A stretch of DNA of 64,000 bases from JAJPKK01 sp963747835 (lineage in GTDB: Bacteria; Pseudomonadota; Alphaproteobacteria; Rhizobiales; Xanthobacteraceae), in contig CAVVGO010000005.1 in NCBI GenBank assembly GCA_963747835.1, positions 1,798,001 to 1,862,000 on the forward strand, written 5' to 3'. Within the stretch, counting starts at the first letter, position 1; the number at the start of each line of letters is the position of its first letter. Below are positions 43,142-52,652 of the stretch, one piece after another. The position numbers and the translations under genes are program-made. The notes under the pieces were generated by a model, which was not told the origin of the DNA, ran no database searches, and saw nothing but the letters and a program-made list of their open reading frames with translations.

Positions 43142-44101
43142 TTACGGCGGCGCCGGGAGCGACTTGATCAATTCGTTCATCACGACCGACTCCGATACGA
43201 GATATTTGCCGAACGTCGCTTCGTCCTCGTAAGCCGGCTCGACCGACAGCGTGCGGATTTTTTCCCGCACGTCGGGCTTTGCCAGGATGGCGGCGATCGC
43301 GAGTGACAATTGCCGGATCCGCGCCGGCGGCGTTCCCAACGGCGCCATGAGGCCGATGAAGCTGTCCGGGCCCTCGAATCCCGGGACGCCACCTTCCGCG
43401 ATGGTGGGAATATCCGGCGCCAGTTCGGTTCGTTTGGCGCTCGTGATGCCGAGCGCCCTGAGATTGCCGGCCTTGATATTCTCATGCGCAGCGGTGAGGT
43501 CGGTCGACGTCATCGGCACCTCGCCGGCCAACGCCCCTAGCGCTGCCGGTCCGCTGCCGCGATAAGGAACGTGGATGAAATTGGCGCCGGTCATTTTCTT
43601 GAGCAGTTCGATCGAGAGATGCTGTCCCGAATTGACGCCGGTGCTGCCGTAACTCATTCCCTTCGACGAGGCCTTCGACAGGTTGATGGCCTCCAGGATG
43701 GTTTTCGGGCCGGTCTTGGGATTCGCCACCACGACCAGCGGGATTTCGATCAGCTTGGCGACCGGAGCGAGTTCGCGCACGGGATCGAAGCCGTTGGAGC
43801 CCGGCACGTGAGGATTGATCACCAGCGCGCCGGCCGCCGCGACCGCCAGCGTGTCGCCGTCGGGCGGTGATTTCGACAGAACCATCAGGCCGAGCGAGCC
43901 TCCGCCGCCGGCCTTGTTCTCGACATAGGTCTGCCGGCCCAGTTGGGTGCCCAGTTCCGTCGCGATGACCCGCCCAATGCCGTCAGCCGAACCGCCCGGC
44001 GCGAACGGCACGATGATCTCGATCGGCTTTTGCGACGGCTGGGCGTGGGCCGCGCCGGACAGCGCCAACATCATGAGCAACGAGCCTTGGGTGAAACGCA
44101 T
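43142..44101 (-). CDS. TctC/Bug-type periplasmic solute receptor
   Basis: A 319-residue tripartite tricarboxylate transporter receptor from ATG 44101 (GAGAGGAA upstream; signal peptide SLLMMLALSGAAHA-Q). Family motifs: PIEIIVPFAPGGSADGIGRVIA, YVENKAGGGGSLG, LSKSPPDGDTL, YGSTGVNSGQHLSIELL, FIHVPYRGSGPAALGALAGE and PDIPTIAEGGVPGFE. No TctA/TctB membrane genes are nearby, as is common for Bug proteins in such genomes. Ligand unknown; typically carboxylates or aromatic acids. Stands alone. Confidence 0.9.
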   Translation of the reverse strand: MRFTQGSLLMMLALSGAAHAQPSQKPIEIIVPFAPGGSADGIGRVIATELGTQLGRQTYVENKAGGGGSLGLMVLSKSPPDGDTLAVAAAGALVINPHVPGSNGFDPVRELAPVAKLIEIPLVVVANPKTGPKTILEAINLSKASSKGMSYGSTGVNSGQHLSIELLKKMTGANFIHVPYRGSGPAALGALAGEVPMTSTDLTAAHENIKAGNLRALGITSAKRTELAPDIPTIAEGGVPGFEGPDSFIGLMAPLGTPPARIRQLSLAIAAILAKPDVREKIRTLSVEPAYEDEATFGKYLVSESVVMNELIKSLPAPP

Positions 44102-44236
44102 TTGGTTCCTCTCGCCCGATGGGATCCGGCGTGGCTGCACTCGGCCCATCCGGGTTCTACACCAAATGATATTGTCGCCAAACTCGGTACGGCCGCCACA
44201 CACGCCCGATATCCGATGGGATTGCGTCATGAGCTA

Positions 44237-44429
44237 GAGCATGTTTCGGCGAGATCAAATCACGTCTCACCATCGTCATGCCCGCTCTCTCCATCGTCAT
44301 GCCCGCGCTTGTCGGGCATCCACATCTTCCTTGGGCGATTGCGCGAGAAAGACGTGGATGGCCGCGACGAACCTTGGACGAGCGCGGCCATAACTCGGAG
44401 GGGCAATTCAACATCATCGATATCCGCTC
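44237..44429. repeat. Extended family A repeat with internal duplication
   Basis: Flanks GAGCATGTTTCGGCGAGATC and CAATTCAACATCATCGATATCC match the other extended copies. CATCGTCATGCCCGC occurs twice at 44270-44305, making this copy about 30 bases longer. Confidence 0.7.
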
Positions 44430-44717
44430 CACGTGGTGCGCAAAGGCTCCCGGGGGAGCACCAGTGGTTCGCAACCGCGTTCGGTTTGTTCCGATGGTCG
44501 CCGTGCCGATCGAATGCTGCACCGACCGGTTGACAAATCAGTTTATGAGACGACAATAGTCCTATTATAGGATTTCTCAATTCGCCATGTTGCGTTCGCA
44601 AGAGGAAACGGATCGATGCCAAGCGCAAATTCACTGCTGATTTCGGTGTATTCAGGGAATTGTGCCGTCGGCCGGCGCATGCAAGGTCGCACGTTGCGCG
44701 AGCACGTCCCGCGCGCC
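44430..44717. other. Intergenic region before allophanate hydrolase, nothing recognised
   Basis: About 290 bases with reduced GC around 44530-44600 (TATTATAGGATTTCTC). No gene, terminator or repeat was recognised. Confidence 0.35.
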
Positions 44718-46559
44718 TCACCCGGCCGCGGCCTTGGCGACGAAATCGCGCCATCCGCCGAAGCTCGAAATGTCGCGCGCGCCGTTGACGGCTTCCGCCT
44801 CCACCAGAAAGCCCTTCACCCAGCGGCCGTCGGCGAGCCGGATCGAGCCGATCGAGAGCGGCGGCGGCACCGCGGCGGTGAAGCGGCCGAATGGCTCGGC
44901 GCGCCATCGCCCAGACCTCCACCGCGATGGCGCGGCCCGTGCCTGCGGCGACGCGCAGAGGCCGGGCTTGGGCGGGGCGGTGCCGGGGAGCGCGTAAGAG
45001 CCGATAGTCCGGCGCGGTCGCGGTCGCCTCGACGAACTGGGCGGCATGGCTGCGAAGTTCGTGATTGAGCGGCATGCCGGAGAGATGCGCGCCGACGACC
45101 GCGAGCGGGATCGTGTCGCTTGGCGCATCCGGGAGGGCGGCGAGCGGCGGCTGCTTGCGGCCGAGCGCGCCGAGCGGCAGCGCGGTATCGGCGTGGAAAC
45201 GGCGGCCGATCGCGGCGAGGAGGCCGTCATTGCCGCCGGGCGCCAGCAGCGTGATGCCGAACGGGAGACGCCGGCGCGGCATCGTGCAGCGCCGCCGGCA
45301 CCGCGAGCCCGCACAGGTCGAGCAGGTTGACGAAGTTGGTGTAGGTGCCGAGCCGCGAATTGAGTTGGATCGGATCGGCGAGGATTTGGTCGACCGTGTA
45401 GAGCGTGGGCGCGGTCGGCAGCGCCAGCGCGTCGAATTGTTCGAACTGTCTGCCCGACGATCCGGCGCAGATGCTCGAGCTGGTAGAGCGCCGTGAACGC
45501 ATCGGCCGCGGTCGGCCGCGCGCCGCCGAGCAGGATTTCGCGGGTCACCGGATGCATGGTTTGCGGCGACGAGGCGATGAAGTTGCGCGTCACGACGTAG
45601 CGCTCGGCGAGCCAGGGCCCCTCGTAGAGCAGCCGCGCGGTCTCGTAGAACGGCTCGATATCGATCTCGACCATGGTGGCGCCGAGCCCGTGCGAGGCGG
45701 TCGAGCGCGGCGGCGTAGTCGGCCGCGGCGTGGCGGTCGCCGTAGAACAAGCGCTGGCCCGGCGTGCGGCACGCCGATCCGGAGCTGCGGCGGCAGTGCG
45801 CCGGGCGGTCGCAACGGCCGCCGGCCGCGAATACGGATCATCCGGATCGTAGCCCGCCATGACGGCGAGCACGCGCGGAGCAATCGTCGGTCGTGTGGGC
45901 GAACACCGAGATGCAGTCGAGCGTCCGGCACGCCGGCACAGCGCCGGCGTTGGAGATCAGCCCGAGGCTCGGCTTGAGGCCGACGATGTTGTTGAACAGC
46001 GCCGGCACCCGGCCGGACCCGGCGGTGTCGGTGCCGAGCGACGTCGGCACGAGGCCGGTCGCCACCGCGACCGCCGAGCCCGAGCTCGATCCGCCCGGGA
46101 CGAGCTTGGGGTTGAGCGGATTGCGCGGCGTCCCGTAAGGCGAACGCAAGCCGACAAGGCCGGTCGCGAACTGATCGAGATTGGTCTTGCCGATCACGAT
46201 GGCGCCGGCGGCGCGCAGGCGCGCCACCGCCGTCGCGTCGCTGCGCCGGGCGATAGGCGAAGTCCGGGCATGCCGCCGTGGTCGGCAGGCCGCGCACGTC
46301 GATGTTGTCCTTGACGGCGATCGGAATGCCGTAGAGCGGCAGGTCGCGCCGGCCCTCGGTGGCGAACTTTTCCGCCTCCGCGACCGCGTCCGCTTCGTCC
46401 CGGAGCGAGATGAAGACCGCCGGGATCGCCGAGGGCGCGAAGTCGCGCGTAGCTGCGCGCAACGATGTCGCCGGGCGTCGCGCGCCCCGCCCGGTAGGCG
46501 TCCAAAATCTCGGCGACTGTCTCGATCTCGCGCTCGGCCACGAAGAGGCTCCGGGCCAA
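44718..46559 (-). pseudogene. atzF: Allophanate hydrolase (AtzF type), frameshifted
   Basis: A two-domain enzyme of about 610 residues converting allophanate to ammonia and CO2. Amidase domain: IPIAVKDNIDVRGLPTTAAC (catalytic Lys), LVPGGSSSGSAVAVA, SLGTDTAGSGRVPALFNNIVG (nucleophile Ser), then ALPTAPTLYTVDQILADPIQLNSRLGTYTNFVNLLDLCG. C-terminal domain: FGRFTAAVPPPLSIGSIRL and WVKGFLVEAEAVNGARDISSFGGWRDFVAK, the hallmark of AtzF/Dur1 C-terminal domains. Several insertions (near 45265, 45455, 45700, 45770, 45880, 46260 and 46450) break the frame; segments join in family order. Start about TTG 46559 or GTG 46541. It would finish the biuret/carboxybiuret route found 20-30 kb upstream. Confidence 0.85.
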
Positions 46560-46745
46560 AGTTTTCGTACCCTATCGCGCGACAACCGCGAAGAGGAATT
46601 GCATCTTGTTCGCAGCCTGTTGGCGTAATTTCTCTGGCGGCGCAGCTGCTCAAAAAATGGTCGGAGCTCGGCGGCGCGCGCGGACGCCCGCCTCTTCCGC
46701 CTGCGGGCCGGCGTCTGCTAACCGCAAGGCCTTCTGGGGGCAAGG

Positions 46746-47508
46746 ATGACGGCAACGCGTCGACCGCTGGTCGCAGGCAATTGGAAAATGAACGGCCTCA
46801 AGGCGTCTGTCGGCGAACTCGCCAAGCATCGTTGCGGGCGCGGCCGCGCTGCGCGGGCAAGGCCGACCTCATGGTGTGCCCGCCGGCGACGCTGGTGATG
46901 CGCGTTCGTCGAGACGGCAGCCGGCGCGGTCGCGATCGGCGGCCAGGACTGTCATCCCGAGCCGTGCGGCGCCTTCACGGGCGACATTTCCGCCGAGATG
47001 CTGGCGGATCTCGGCGCGACCGCCGTGATCGTCGGCCATTCCGAGCGGCGCATCCTATCATCACGAGACCGACGCCGAGGTGCGCGCCAAGGCGCAGGCC
47101 GCGTGGCGGGCCGGGCTCACCGCCATCCTGTGCGTCGGCGAGACCCAGGAGCAGCGCGCCGCCGGTCGCGAGATCGCCGTCATCGGGACGCAGCTCGACG
47201 GCTCGGTGCCCGATGGCGCCACGGCGGCGCGCCTCGTCATCGCCTACGAGCCGGTCTGGGCGATCGGCACCGGCCTGACGCCCACTACGGCCGACGTCAC
47301 CGCCGTCCACGCCTTCATCCGCGGCCGCCTGCTGGCTCGTTTCTGCGGGGCCGGGGAGGGGATCCGCATTCTCTATGGCGGCTCGGTGAAGCCGTCGAAC
47401 GCGCGCGAGTTGCTGGCCGTTCCCAACGTGGACGGCGCGCTGGTCGGCGGCGCCAGCCTCAAGGCCGCGGAGTTCTTGGCGATCGCCGGGGCGTATCTCG
47501 CGTCGTAG
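46746..47508 (+). pseudogene. tpiA: Triosephosphate isomerase, three frameshifts
   Basis: Glycolytic enzyme interconverting dihydroxyacetone phosphate and glyceraldehyde 3-phosphate. ATG 46746 begins TATRRPLVAGNWKMNG (catalytic Asn/Lys). Then come VAIGGQDCHPEPCGAFTGDISAEML, VIVGHSERR (catalytic His), AYEPVWAIGTG (catalytic Glu), RILYGGSVKPSNA and VDGALVGGASL. Extra bases near 46830 (AAGCATCG), 46903 and 47053 (CGCATCC) break the frame. Since tpiA is normally essential, sequence errors are the likeliest cause; a second copy elsewhere is the alternative. In related genomes tpiA directly precedes secG; here they are 8.6 kb apart. Confidence 0.85.
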
Positions 47509-47555
47509 GCGGGCCGCCGTTACGGTATGAACAAACGTCTTTCCGGGAGGACGCC

Positions 47556-48318
47556 ATGAGGAACGCATTGAGGCTCTCACCGCTGCTGGCAGCGCTCGTG
47601 CTTTGCATGGGCGGCGCCGCCAACGCCGCCGACATCACCATCCTCTGCTCGAACGGCTTCCAGGCGGTAATGCGCGAACTGGGGCCGACCTATGAGCGCG
47701 CGACCGGCCACCGGCTGGTGGTGCGTTACGGGCTCGCGGTCGTGCTTGGCAAAGAGATCGAGAACGGCGCCGCGTTCGATCTTGCGATCCTGGCGCCGCC
47801 GCAGATCGACGGCCTCGTCAAAACGAACCGGATCGCGGCGGATTCCCGCGTGGTGCTCGCCCGCTCGGCGATCGGCGTGATGGTGCGCAGCGGCGCGCCC
47901 AAGCCCGACATTTCCACCGTCGACGCTTTCAAGCGCACGCTCCTCGCCGCAAAGTCGATTGCGTTCCCGCCCCAGGGCCAGAGCGGCATGTATCTCGTGG
48001 GCCTATTCGAACGCCTCGGTCTGACCGATGCCCTCAAGGGCAAACTGGTGCCGATCGCGAGCGGCCCGCTCACCGGCGAGACTGTGGCGAAAGGCGAGGC
48101 CGAGATCGGCATCACGCCGATCGCCGAACTGCTCGCCGTCGAAGGGGTCGAACTCGGTCGGCCCGCTGCCGCCGGAGATCCAGAACCCGATCGTCCAGGT
48201 CGCGGGCGTCGGCACCGCCGCCGCGCAAGGCGCCGCGGCGCGGGACTTCCTGAAATTCCTGATGGCGCCGTCCAACACCCACGTCATCGTGGAAAAAGGC
48301 ATGGAGCCCGGCGCCTGA
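47556..48318 (+). pseudogene. ModA-like periplasmic binding protein (one frameshift)
   Basis: A 253-residue extracellular binding protein of the molybdate-type (ModA-like) family, from ATG 47556 with GGGAGG upstream and signal peptide ending ANA-A. Core: ITILCSNGFQAVMRELGPTYERATGH, FDLAILAPPQIDGLVKTNRI, RSAIGVMVRSGAPKPDISTVDAF, PPQGQSGMYLVGLFERLGL. One extra G near 48158 (AACTCGGTCGG) shifts the frame; the remainder reads VGPLPPEIQNPIVQVAGVG and ends GMEPGA. No ModBC genes are adjacent. Many such orphan ModA-like proteins do not bind molybdate. Confidence 0.8.
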
Positions 48319-48418
48319 ACGCGACAGCCCGGAATGTGACGGCAATGTACGCTTGGCGCACGCGCGCGTTCAGCTTACGATAAGCGCAAAGGCTCCGCGC
48401 GAGCGGGAGGAGGACATC

Positions 48419-49126
48419 ATGGTGGACGACACGATCGAACGGCGACAATTCCTGCTGGGTGCCGGTCTTGCCGGCACCGCGGTCGCGGCCGGACTGGCGC
48501 CGGCTGCTCCGGCGCAGGCGCAAGCCGCGGCACCCGCCGCGAATCCCGAACCGGTGCCGTACCTTGTCCTGACCGCGACCGAGGGGGACTTTCTCGCCGC
48601 CACGGCGGACGCCATGATCCCGGCGGACGAACTGTCGCCGTCCGGCACCGATTGCGGCATCGTCACCTTCATCGACCGGCAATTGGCGAGCGCTTGGGGC
48701 GGCGGCGCCAAGATGTACCGCGGCGGGCCGTTCATCAAAGGCAAGCCGGAGCAGGGCTACCAGCTCCCGCTCACGCCGCTGGAATTCTTCCAGGTCGGCA
48801 TCGCGGCCGCCAATGCGTGGTCGCGCAAGACCTATGGCAAGGACTACGACCGCCTCGCGGCCGCCGATCGTGTCGCCGCCCTGAAGGTCATGGAGGAGGG
48901 CAAGGCGGACTTCGGCGCCTTCTCGTCGCGTGCCTTCTTCGGCCAGCTTCTTACCATCACGATGCAGGGCTTCTTCTCCGATCCGGTCTATGGCGGCAAC
49001 CGCGGCATGGTGTCGTGGAAGATGCTCGGCTTCCCGGGCTTGCCCGCTACCTATGCCGACAAGTTCGAAGCCTACCGCGACAAGCGCTACGTGGCGCCGC
49101 CGCAATCGATCTCGGACTTCTCATAA
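48419..49126 (+). CDS. Gluconate 2-dehydrogenase subunit 3-like (GMC dehydrogenase small subunit)
   Basis: A 235-residue Tat-exported protein (ERRQFLLGAGLAGTAVAAGLAPAAPAQAQA) from ATG 48419 with GGGAGGAGG upstream. LTATEGDFLAATADAMIPADELSPSGTDCGIVTFIDRQL is the family signature of the small subunit that escorts the flavoprotein through the Tat system. It precedes the GMC flavoprotein by 13 bases and the cytochrome c follows, giving the classic three-subunit membrane-bound sugar/alcohol dehydrogenase. Confidence 0.9.
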   Translation: MVDDTIERRQFLLGAGLAGTAVAAGLAPAAPAQAQAAAPAANPEPVPYLVLTATEGDFLAATADAMIPADELSPSGTDCGIVTFIDRQLASAWGGGAKMYRGGPFIKGKPEQGYQLPLTPLEFFQVGIAAANAWSRKTYGKDYDRLAAADRVAALKVMEEGKADFGAFSSRAFFGQLLTITMQGFFSDPVYGGNRGMVSWKMLGFPGLPATYADKFEAYRDKRYVAPPQSISDFS

Positions 49127-49139
49127 CCGGAGGCGCAGC

Positions 49140-50909
49140 ATGGCTACGCGATTGAAGGAAGCCGATGCCGTCATGGTCGGCATGGGCTGGACCGGCGCCA
49201 TTATGGCGCGCGAATTGACCCGTGCGGGCCTCACCGTCGTCGGGCTGGAGCGCGGCCAGGATCGCACCCCGGGCGAGGATTTCACGCTGCCCGGCGTGCG
49301 CGACGAAATGAAATACTCGCAGCGCCTGGAGCTGATGTCCGACAATTCCATCGACACGATCACGTTCCGCAACGCACCCGCCGAGACGGCGCTGCCAATC
49401 CGGCGGTGGGGTGCGTTCCTGCCGGGCGAAGGCGTCGGCGGCTCCGGCATCCATTGGGGCGCGCTGCATTGGCGCAACCTGCCGACCGATTTCCGCATTC
49501 GTTCCGCGCTCGCGGAGCGCTACGGCGCCAAGGCCATCCCCGACGACATGACGATCACCGACTGGCCGGTGAGCTATGCCGAGCTCGAGCCCCATTACGA
49601 CCATTTCGACAAGCTGTGCGGGGTGTCCGGCAAGGCCGGCAATCTGCGCGGCGCGGTGATGCCGGGCGGCAATCCGTTCGAGGGGCCGCGCAGCGACGAA
49701 TACCCCAACCAGCCGGTGAAAACCTGTCGCGGCGGCATGATGTTCGGCGAGGCGGCGAAGAGCCTCGGCTATCATCCGTTCCCGGCTCCGGTCGCGATCG
49801 CGAGCAACGCCTATGTCAACTCCGAAGGCATCCCGCTCGGCGCCTGCGAATATTGCGGCTTCTGCAACCGCATGGCCTGCGAGACTAACGCCAAGGCCTC
49901 GGCCAACACCACGGTTATGCCGAACCTGCGCGAGGAGAAGAAGTTCGAGCTGCGCACGCGCGCGTTCGTGAGCCGGCTCGTCTACGATAAGGCCGGCAAG
50001 CGCGTCACCGGCGTCATCTACACCGACATGCGCAACGGCGAGGAATACGAACAGCCGGCCGGCATCGTGGTGCTGTCGTCATACGTGTTCGCCAACACCC
50101 AGCAGCTCCTGCTCGCGGGCATCGGCGAGCCCTACGACCCAGCGACCGGCAGGGGCGTGGTCGGCAAGAACTACGCCTATCAGTTCGAAGCCGGTGCCGA
50201 AGCCTTCTTCGAGGACAAGGAGCTCAACCCGTTCATGGGCAATGCCGGGATGTCGATGATTATCGACGATTTCAACGGCGAGAATTTTGACCACTCCGGA
50301 CTCGGCTTCTTCGGCGGCGGCTACTTCTCCAGCGGCCAGGCCGGCGCGCCGCCCATGGGCGGGCGCGCGGTGCCGCACGGCACCCCCGCCTGGGGTTCGG
50401 ATTGGAAGCGCGCGACGGTCAAGTGGTATCACCACTTCACCCGCTTCAACACCCAGGGCTCGGTCTACTCCAACCGCTACAATTTCCTCGACCTCGACCC
50501 GACCTACAAGGATGCGCTCGGCCGCCCGCTGGCGCGTTTGACGTACAATGGCACCGACAACGACCACGCCATGTCGCGCTATCTCCTGACCAAGCTCGAA
50601 GGCATCATCAAGGCGATGAATCCCACCCATTACGAGATGCATCCGCGGCCAAAGAACTTCACCATCGTGCCGTACCAGTCGACCCACAACACCGGTGGCA
50701 CCATGATGGGCGCCGATCCGAAGGCGAGCGTGGTGAACCGCTATCTGCAGTCGTGGGATGCCCACAACCTGTTCATCCAGGGCGCCTCGGTATTTCCGCA
50801 GCAGCATGGCTACAACCCGACCGGCACGGTCGGCGCGCTCGCCTACTGGTCGGCCAACGCCATCGTGTCGCAATACCTCAAGCGGCCCGGACCGCTGGTG
50901 CAGGCCTGA
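49140..50909 (+). CDS. GMC-family FAD dehydrogenase large subunit
   Basis: A 589-residue flavoprotein of the gluconate 2-dehydrogenase/fructose dehydrogenase group. The FAD Rossmann motif is AVMVGMGWTGAIMARELTRAGLTVVGLERG; next GGSGIHWGALHWRN; a cysteine cluster GACEYCGFCNRMACETNAKA, expected to bind an Fe-S centre in this family; and the C-terminal His/Asn active site PYQSTHNTGGTMMG and QQHGYNPTGTVGALAYW. It has no own signal peptide, so it hitch-hikes with the Tat-exported small subunit. It oxidises a sugar or polyol in the periplasm and passes electrons to cytochrome c. Substrate unknown. Confidence 0.9.
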   Translation: MATRLKEADAVMVGMGWTGAIMARELTRAGLTVVGLERGQDRTPGEDFTLPGVRDEMKYSQRLELMSDNSIDTITFRNAPAETALPIRRWGAFLPGEGVGGSGIHWGALHWRNLPTDFRIRSALAERYGAKAIPDDMTITDWPVSYAELEPHYDHFDKLCGVSGKAGNLRGAVMPGGNPFEGPRSDEYPNQPVKTCRGGMMFGEAAKSLGYHPFPAPVAIASNAYVNSEGIPLGACEYCGFCNRMACETNAKASANTTVMPNLREEKKFELRTRAFVSRLVYDKAGKRVTGVIYTDMRNGEEYEQPAGIVVLSSYVFANTQQLLLAGIGEPYDPATGRGVVGKNYAYQFEAGAEAFFEDKELNPFMGNAGMSMIIDDFNGENFDHSGLGFFGGGYFSSGQAGAPPMGGRAVPHGTPAWGSDWKRATVKWYHHFTRFNTQGSVYSNRYNFLDLDPTYKDALGRPLARLTYNGTDNDHAMSRYLLTKLEGIIKAMNPTHYEMHPRPKNFTIVPYQSTHNTGGTMMGADPKASVVNRYLQSWDAHNLFIQGASVFPQQHGYNPTGTVGALAYWSANAIVSQYLKRPGPLVQA

Positions 50910-50948
50910 GAGTTCTGAATGTTCCAGCATTTCATGTCGTCCGGCGGT

Positions 50949-51064
50949 GTCATGCTCCGCGAAGGCGGAGCATCCAGTAACCCCTGAGCCATCGGTGAAA
51001 CTCGTACGGCGAACAAAACGGTGCCCTGGGGTTACTTGATCGCCCGGTCAAGCCGGGCGATGAC
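50949..51064. repeat. Palindromic intergenic repeat, family C
   Basis: GTCATGCTCCGCGAAGGCGG, CATCCAGTAACCCC, then GGGGTTACTTGATCGCCC and CAAGCCGGGCGATGAC. It separates the flavoprotein gene from cytochrome c, so these two are linked by a repeat-containing spacer. Confidence 0.7.
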
Positions 51065-51121
51065 AATCCTCGGATGGAACATCGAATCCAAAAGCCAACT
51101 GAAGTCGGGAGTGAAAGGGAA

Positions 51122-51493
51122 ATGAAAGTGACGAAGATGTTGTGCGTCGGCGCCGCCATGTTTTTTGCAATCGTTTCCGGCGGGGCCGCGAACGCGGCCG
51201 ATGCCGCGCATGGCAAGGAACTGTTCCTGACCTGCGTCGCCTGCCATACCGAGAAGCCGGACTCGATCGGCCCGAATTTGCGTGGCGTGTTCGGGCGCAA
51301 GTCCGCTGCGCTCGATGATTTCCGCTATTCCAACCCGATGAAGCGGGCGAACCTTACGTGGGACGCCACCAATTTGCGCGCCTATCTGATCGATCCGCAG
51401 GCCAAGGTGAAAGGCAACCGCATGCCATTCGGCGGCGTCGGCAGCCCGGGCGAGGCCGACGACATCGTGGCCTATTTGCAGACCTACAAATAA
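51122..51493 (+). CDS. Class I mono-heme cytochrome c
   Basis: A 123-residue periplasmic cytochrome from ATG 51122 (GAAAGGGAA upstream) with signal peptide ending GAANA-A. The heme site is CVACH (C38, C41, H42); the axial Met lies in GNRMPFGGVGSPGEADDIVAYLQ. NLRGVFGRKSAALDDFRYSN is typical of cytochrome c2/c-556-like soluble carriers. It likely receives electrons from the GMC dehydrogenase encoded just upstream. Confidence 0.9.
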   Translation: MKVTKMLCVGAAMFFAIVSGGAANAADAAHGKELFLTCVACHTEKPDSIGPNLRGVFGRKSAALDDFRYSNPMKRANLTWDATNLRAYLIDPQAKVKGNRMPFGGVGSPGEADDIVAYLQTYK

Positions 51494-51594
51494 CGGCGCC
51501 CGGCCACTCCGGCGCCAGACCGGAGCTTGATCGCGGTCAAGTTCGGGCGTTGCGGCAAGGCCTTGGAACTCAGCATTTTGGGGAGCAAGACTGA

Positions 51595-52293
51595 ATGAGA
51601 CCCTATCATGCCGCGCTGATTGCCGCCGTCACGTTGCCGGTTGTGTGGAGTCCGGCGGGGGTGGTGGCGCAAGCGCCTGATAACAAATCGGTATATGTCG
51701 TGACTTACATCGAGGTCATGCCTTCCGCCGAGAAAGAGGCGGCCAATCTCCTTCGCCGCGTTGCGTCGGCGAGCCATAAGGAAACCGGCAATCTGCGCTT
51801 CGACGTTCTAGAGCAGATCGATCGACGTGATCAGTTCGCCATCCTGGAAACCTGGACCGACGCGAAGGCGTTTGAGGCGCACGGTAGCGCAACTCCGATG
51901 AAGCAGTTCCAAGACGAACTCAATCCGCTGCGCATCGCCTTTTACGACCAGCGCCCCGACACCGGCACCGACATTGGCCCGGTCCCGGCGCTGGTTGGCA
52001 AGGATGCGATCATCGTGATTACTCATGTCGACGTGACCGGTCCCTCGAAGGACGAAGCGATCATCATGATGAAGAAATTCGCCGACAGCAGCCGCCGGGA
52101 ACACGGCGCTGAAAGCTACGAAGTGTGGCAGCAGAACAATCGGCTGAACCACTTCACCGTCACCGAGGTCTGGAAGGACCAAGCGGCGCTCGACGCCCAT
52201 ACCGTGGCGGCCGGCGCGCGCGAGTTTCGCGAGAAGCTGGGACCTATGTTGGGCGCCCTCTATGACGATCGGCGCTACAAAACTCTCGAATGA
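51595..52293 (+). CDS. Secreted protein with two ABM (antibiotic-biosynthesis-monooxygenase-like) domains
   Basis: A 232-residue protein from ATG 51595 with signal peptide (PYHAALIAAVTLPVVWSPAGVVAQ). Two tandem ferredoxin-like ABM domains are seen: residues about 33-115 (VYVVTYIEVMPSAEKEAANLL ... FAILETWTDAKAFEAH) and about 135-220 (IIVITHVDVTGPSKDEAIIMM ... FTVTEVWKDQAALDAH). ABM domains occur in quinone-forming monooxygenases and heme-degrading enzymes; the duplicated, exported form has no assigned role. It lies 100 bases after the cytochrome c gene. Confidence 0.8.
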   Translation: MRPYHAALIAAVTLPVVWSPAGVVAQAPDNKSVYVVTYIEVMPSAEKEAANLLRRVASASHKETGNLRFDVLEQIDRRDQFAILETWTDAKAFEAHGSATPMKQFQDELNPLRIAFYDQRPDTGTDIGPVPALVGKDAIIVITHVDVTGPSKDEAIIMMKKFADSSRREHGAESYEVWQQNNRLNHFTVTEVWKDQAALDAHTVAAGAREFREKLGPMLGALYDDRRYKTLE

Positions 52294-52484
52294 TGACTTC
52301 CGCTTTCTGAAAGCCTCCGCGCCTTACCTTTCGCGAGCGATACGCTTGCGCGGAGCGCTCTATCCAACCGCTTGGCGAAGGCGCATAGGTGGTCCGCTCC
52401 GGACCACGCGTCATGGGGCTGGGTCGCCTCGTCGGATCGTTCGACGAGATCATTGCGACCGATGTTCCCGATGGGAGGATTGCC

Positions 52485-52616
52485 ATGTCGAAGGGTAATG
52501 ACAAGAAGCCAAAGGCGGATAAGGGTAAGCCGAAGGCCGGCGTATCTTCCTACAAGGCAGCGCAGGGCTCCGGCAAACCCGCGGCCAGCCCGTTCGCCAA
52601 GAAGCCCGGAAAGTAG
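52485..52616 (+). CDS. Small, very basic hypothetical protein (43 aa)
   Basis: From ATG 52485 with GGGAGG nine bases upstream. SKGNDKKPKADKGKPKAGVSSYKAAQ continues to a C-terminus PFAKKPGK; about a third Lys. Similar lysine-rich miniproteins occur throughout Bradyrhizobium-like genomes as conserved hypotheticals (from memory). It may bind nucleic acid or be involved in stress, but no function is known. Confidence 0.6.
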   Translation: MSKGNDKKPKADKGKPKAGVSSYKAAQGSGKPAASPFAKKPGK

Positions 52617-52652
52617 GCTGGACGGTAACCGGTCCTCGCCCGGCGCAATAAT

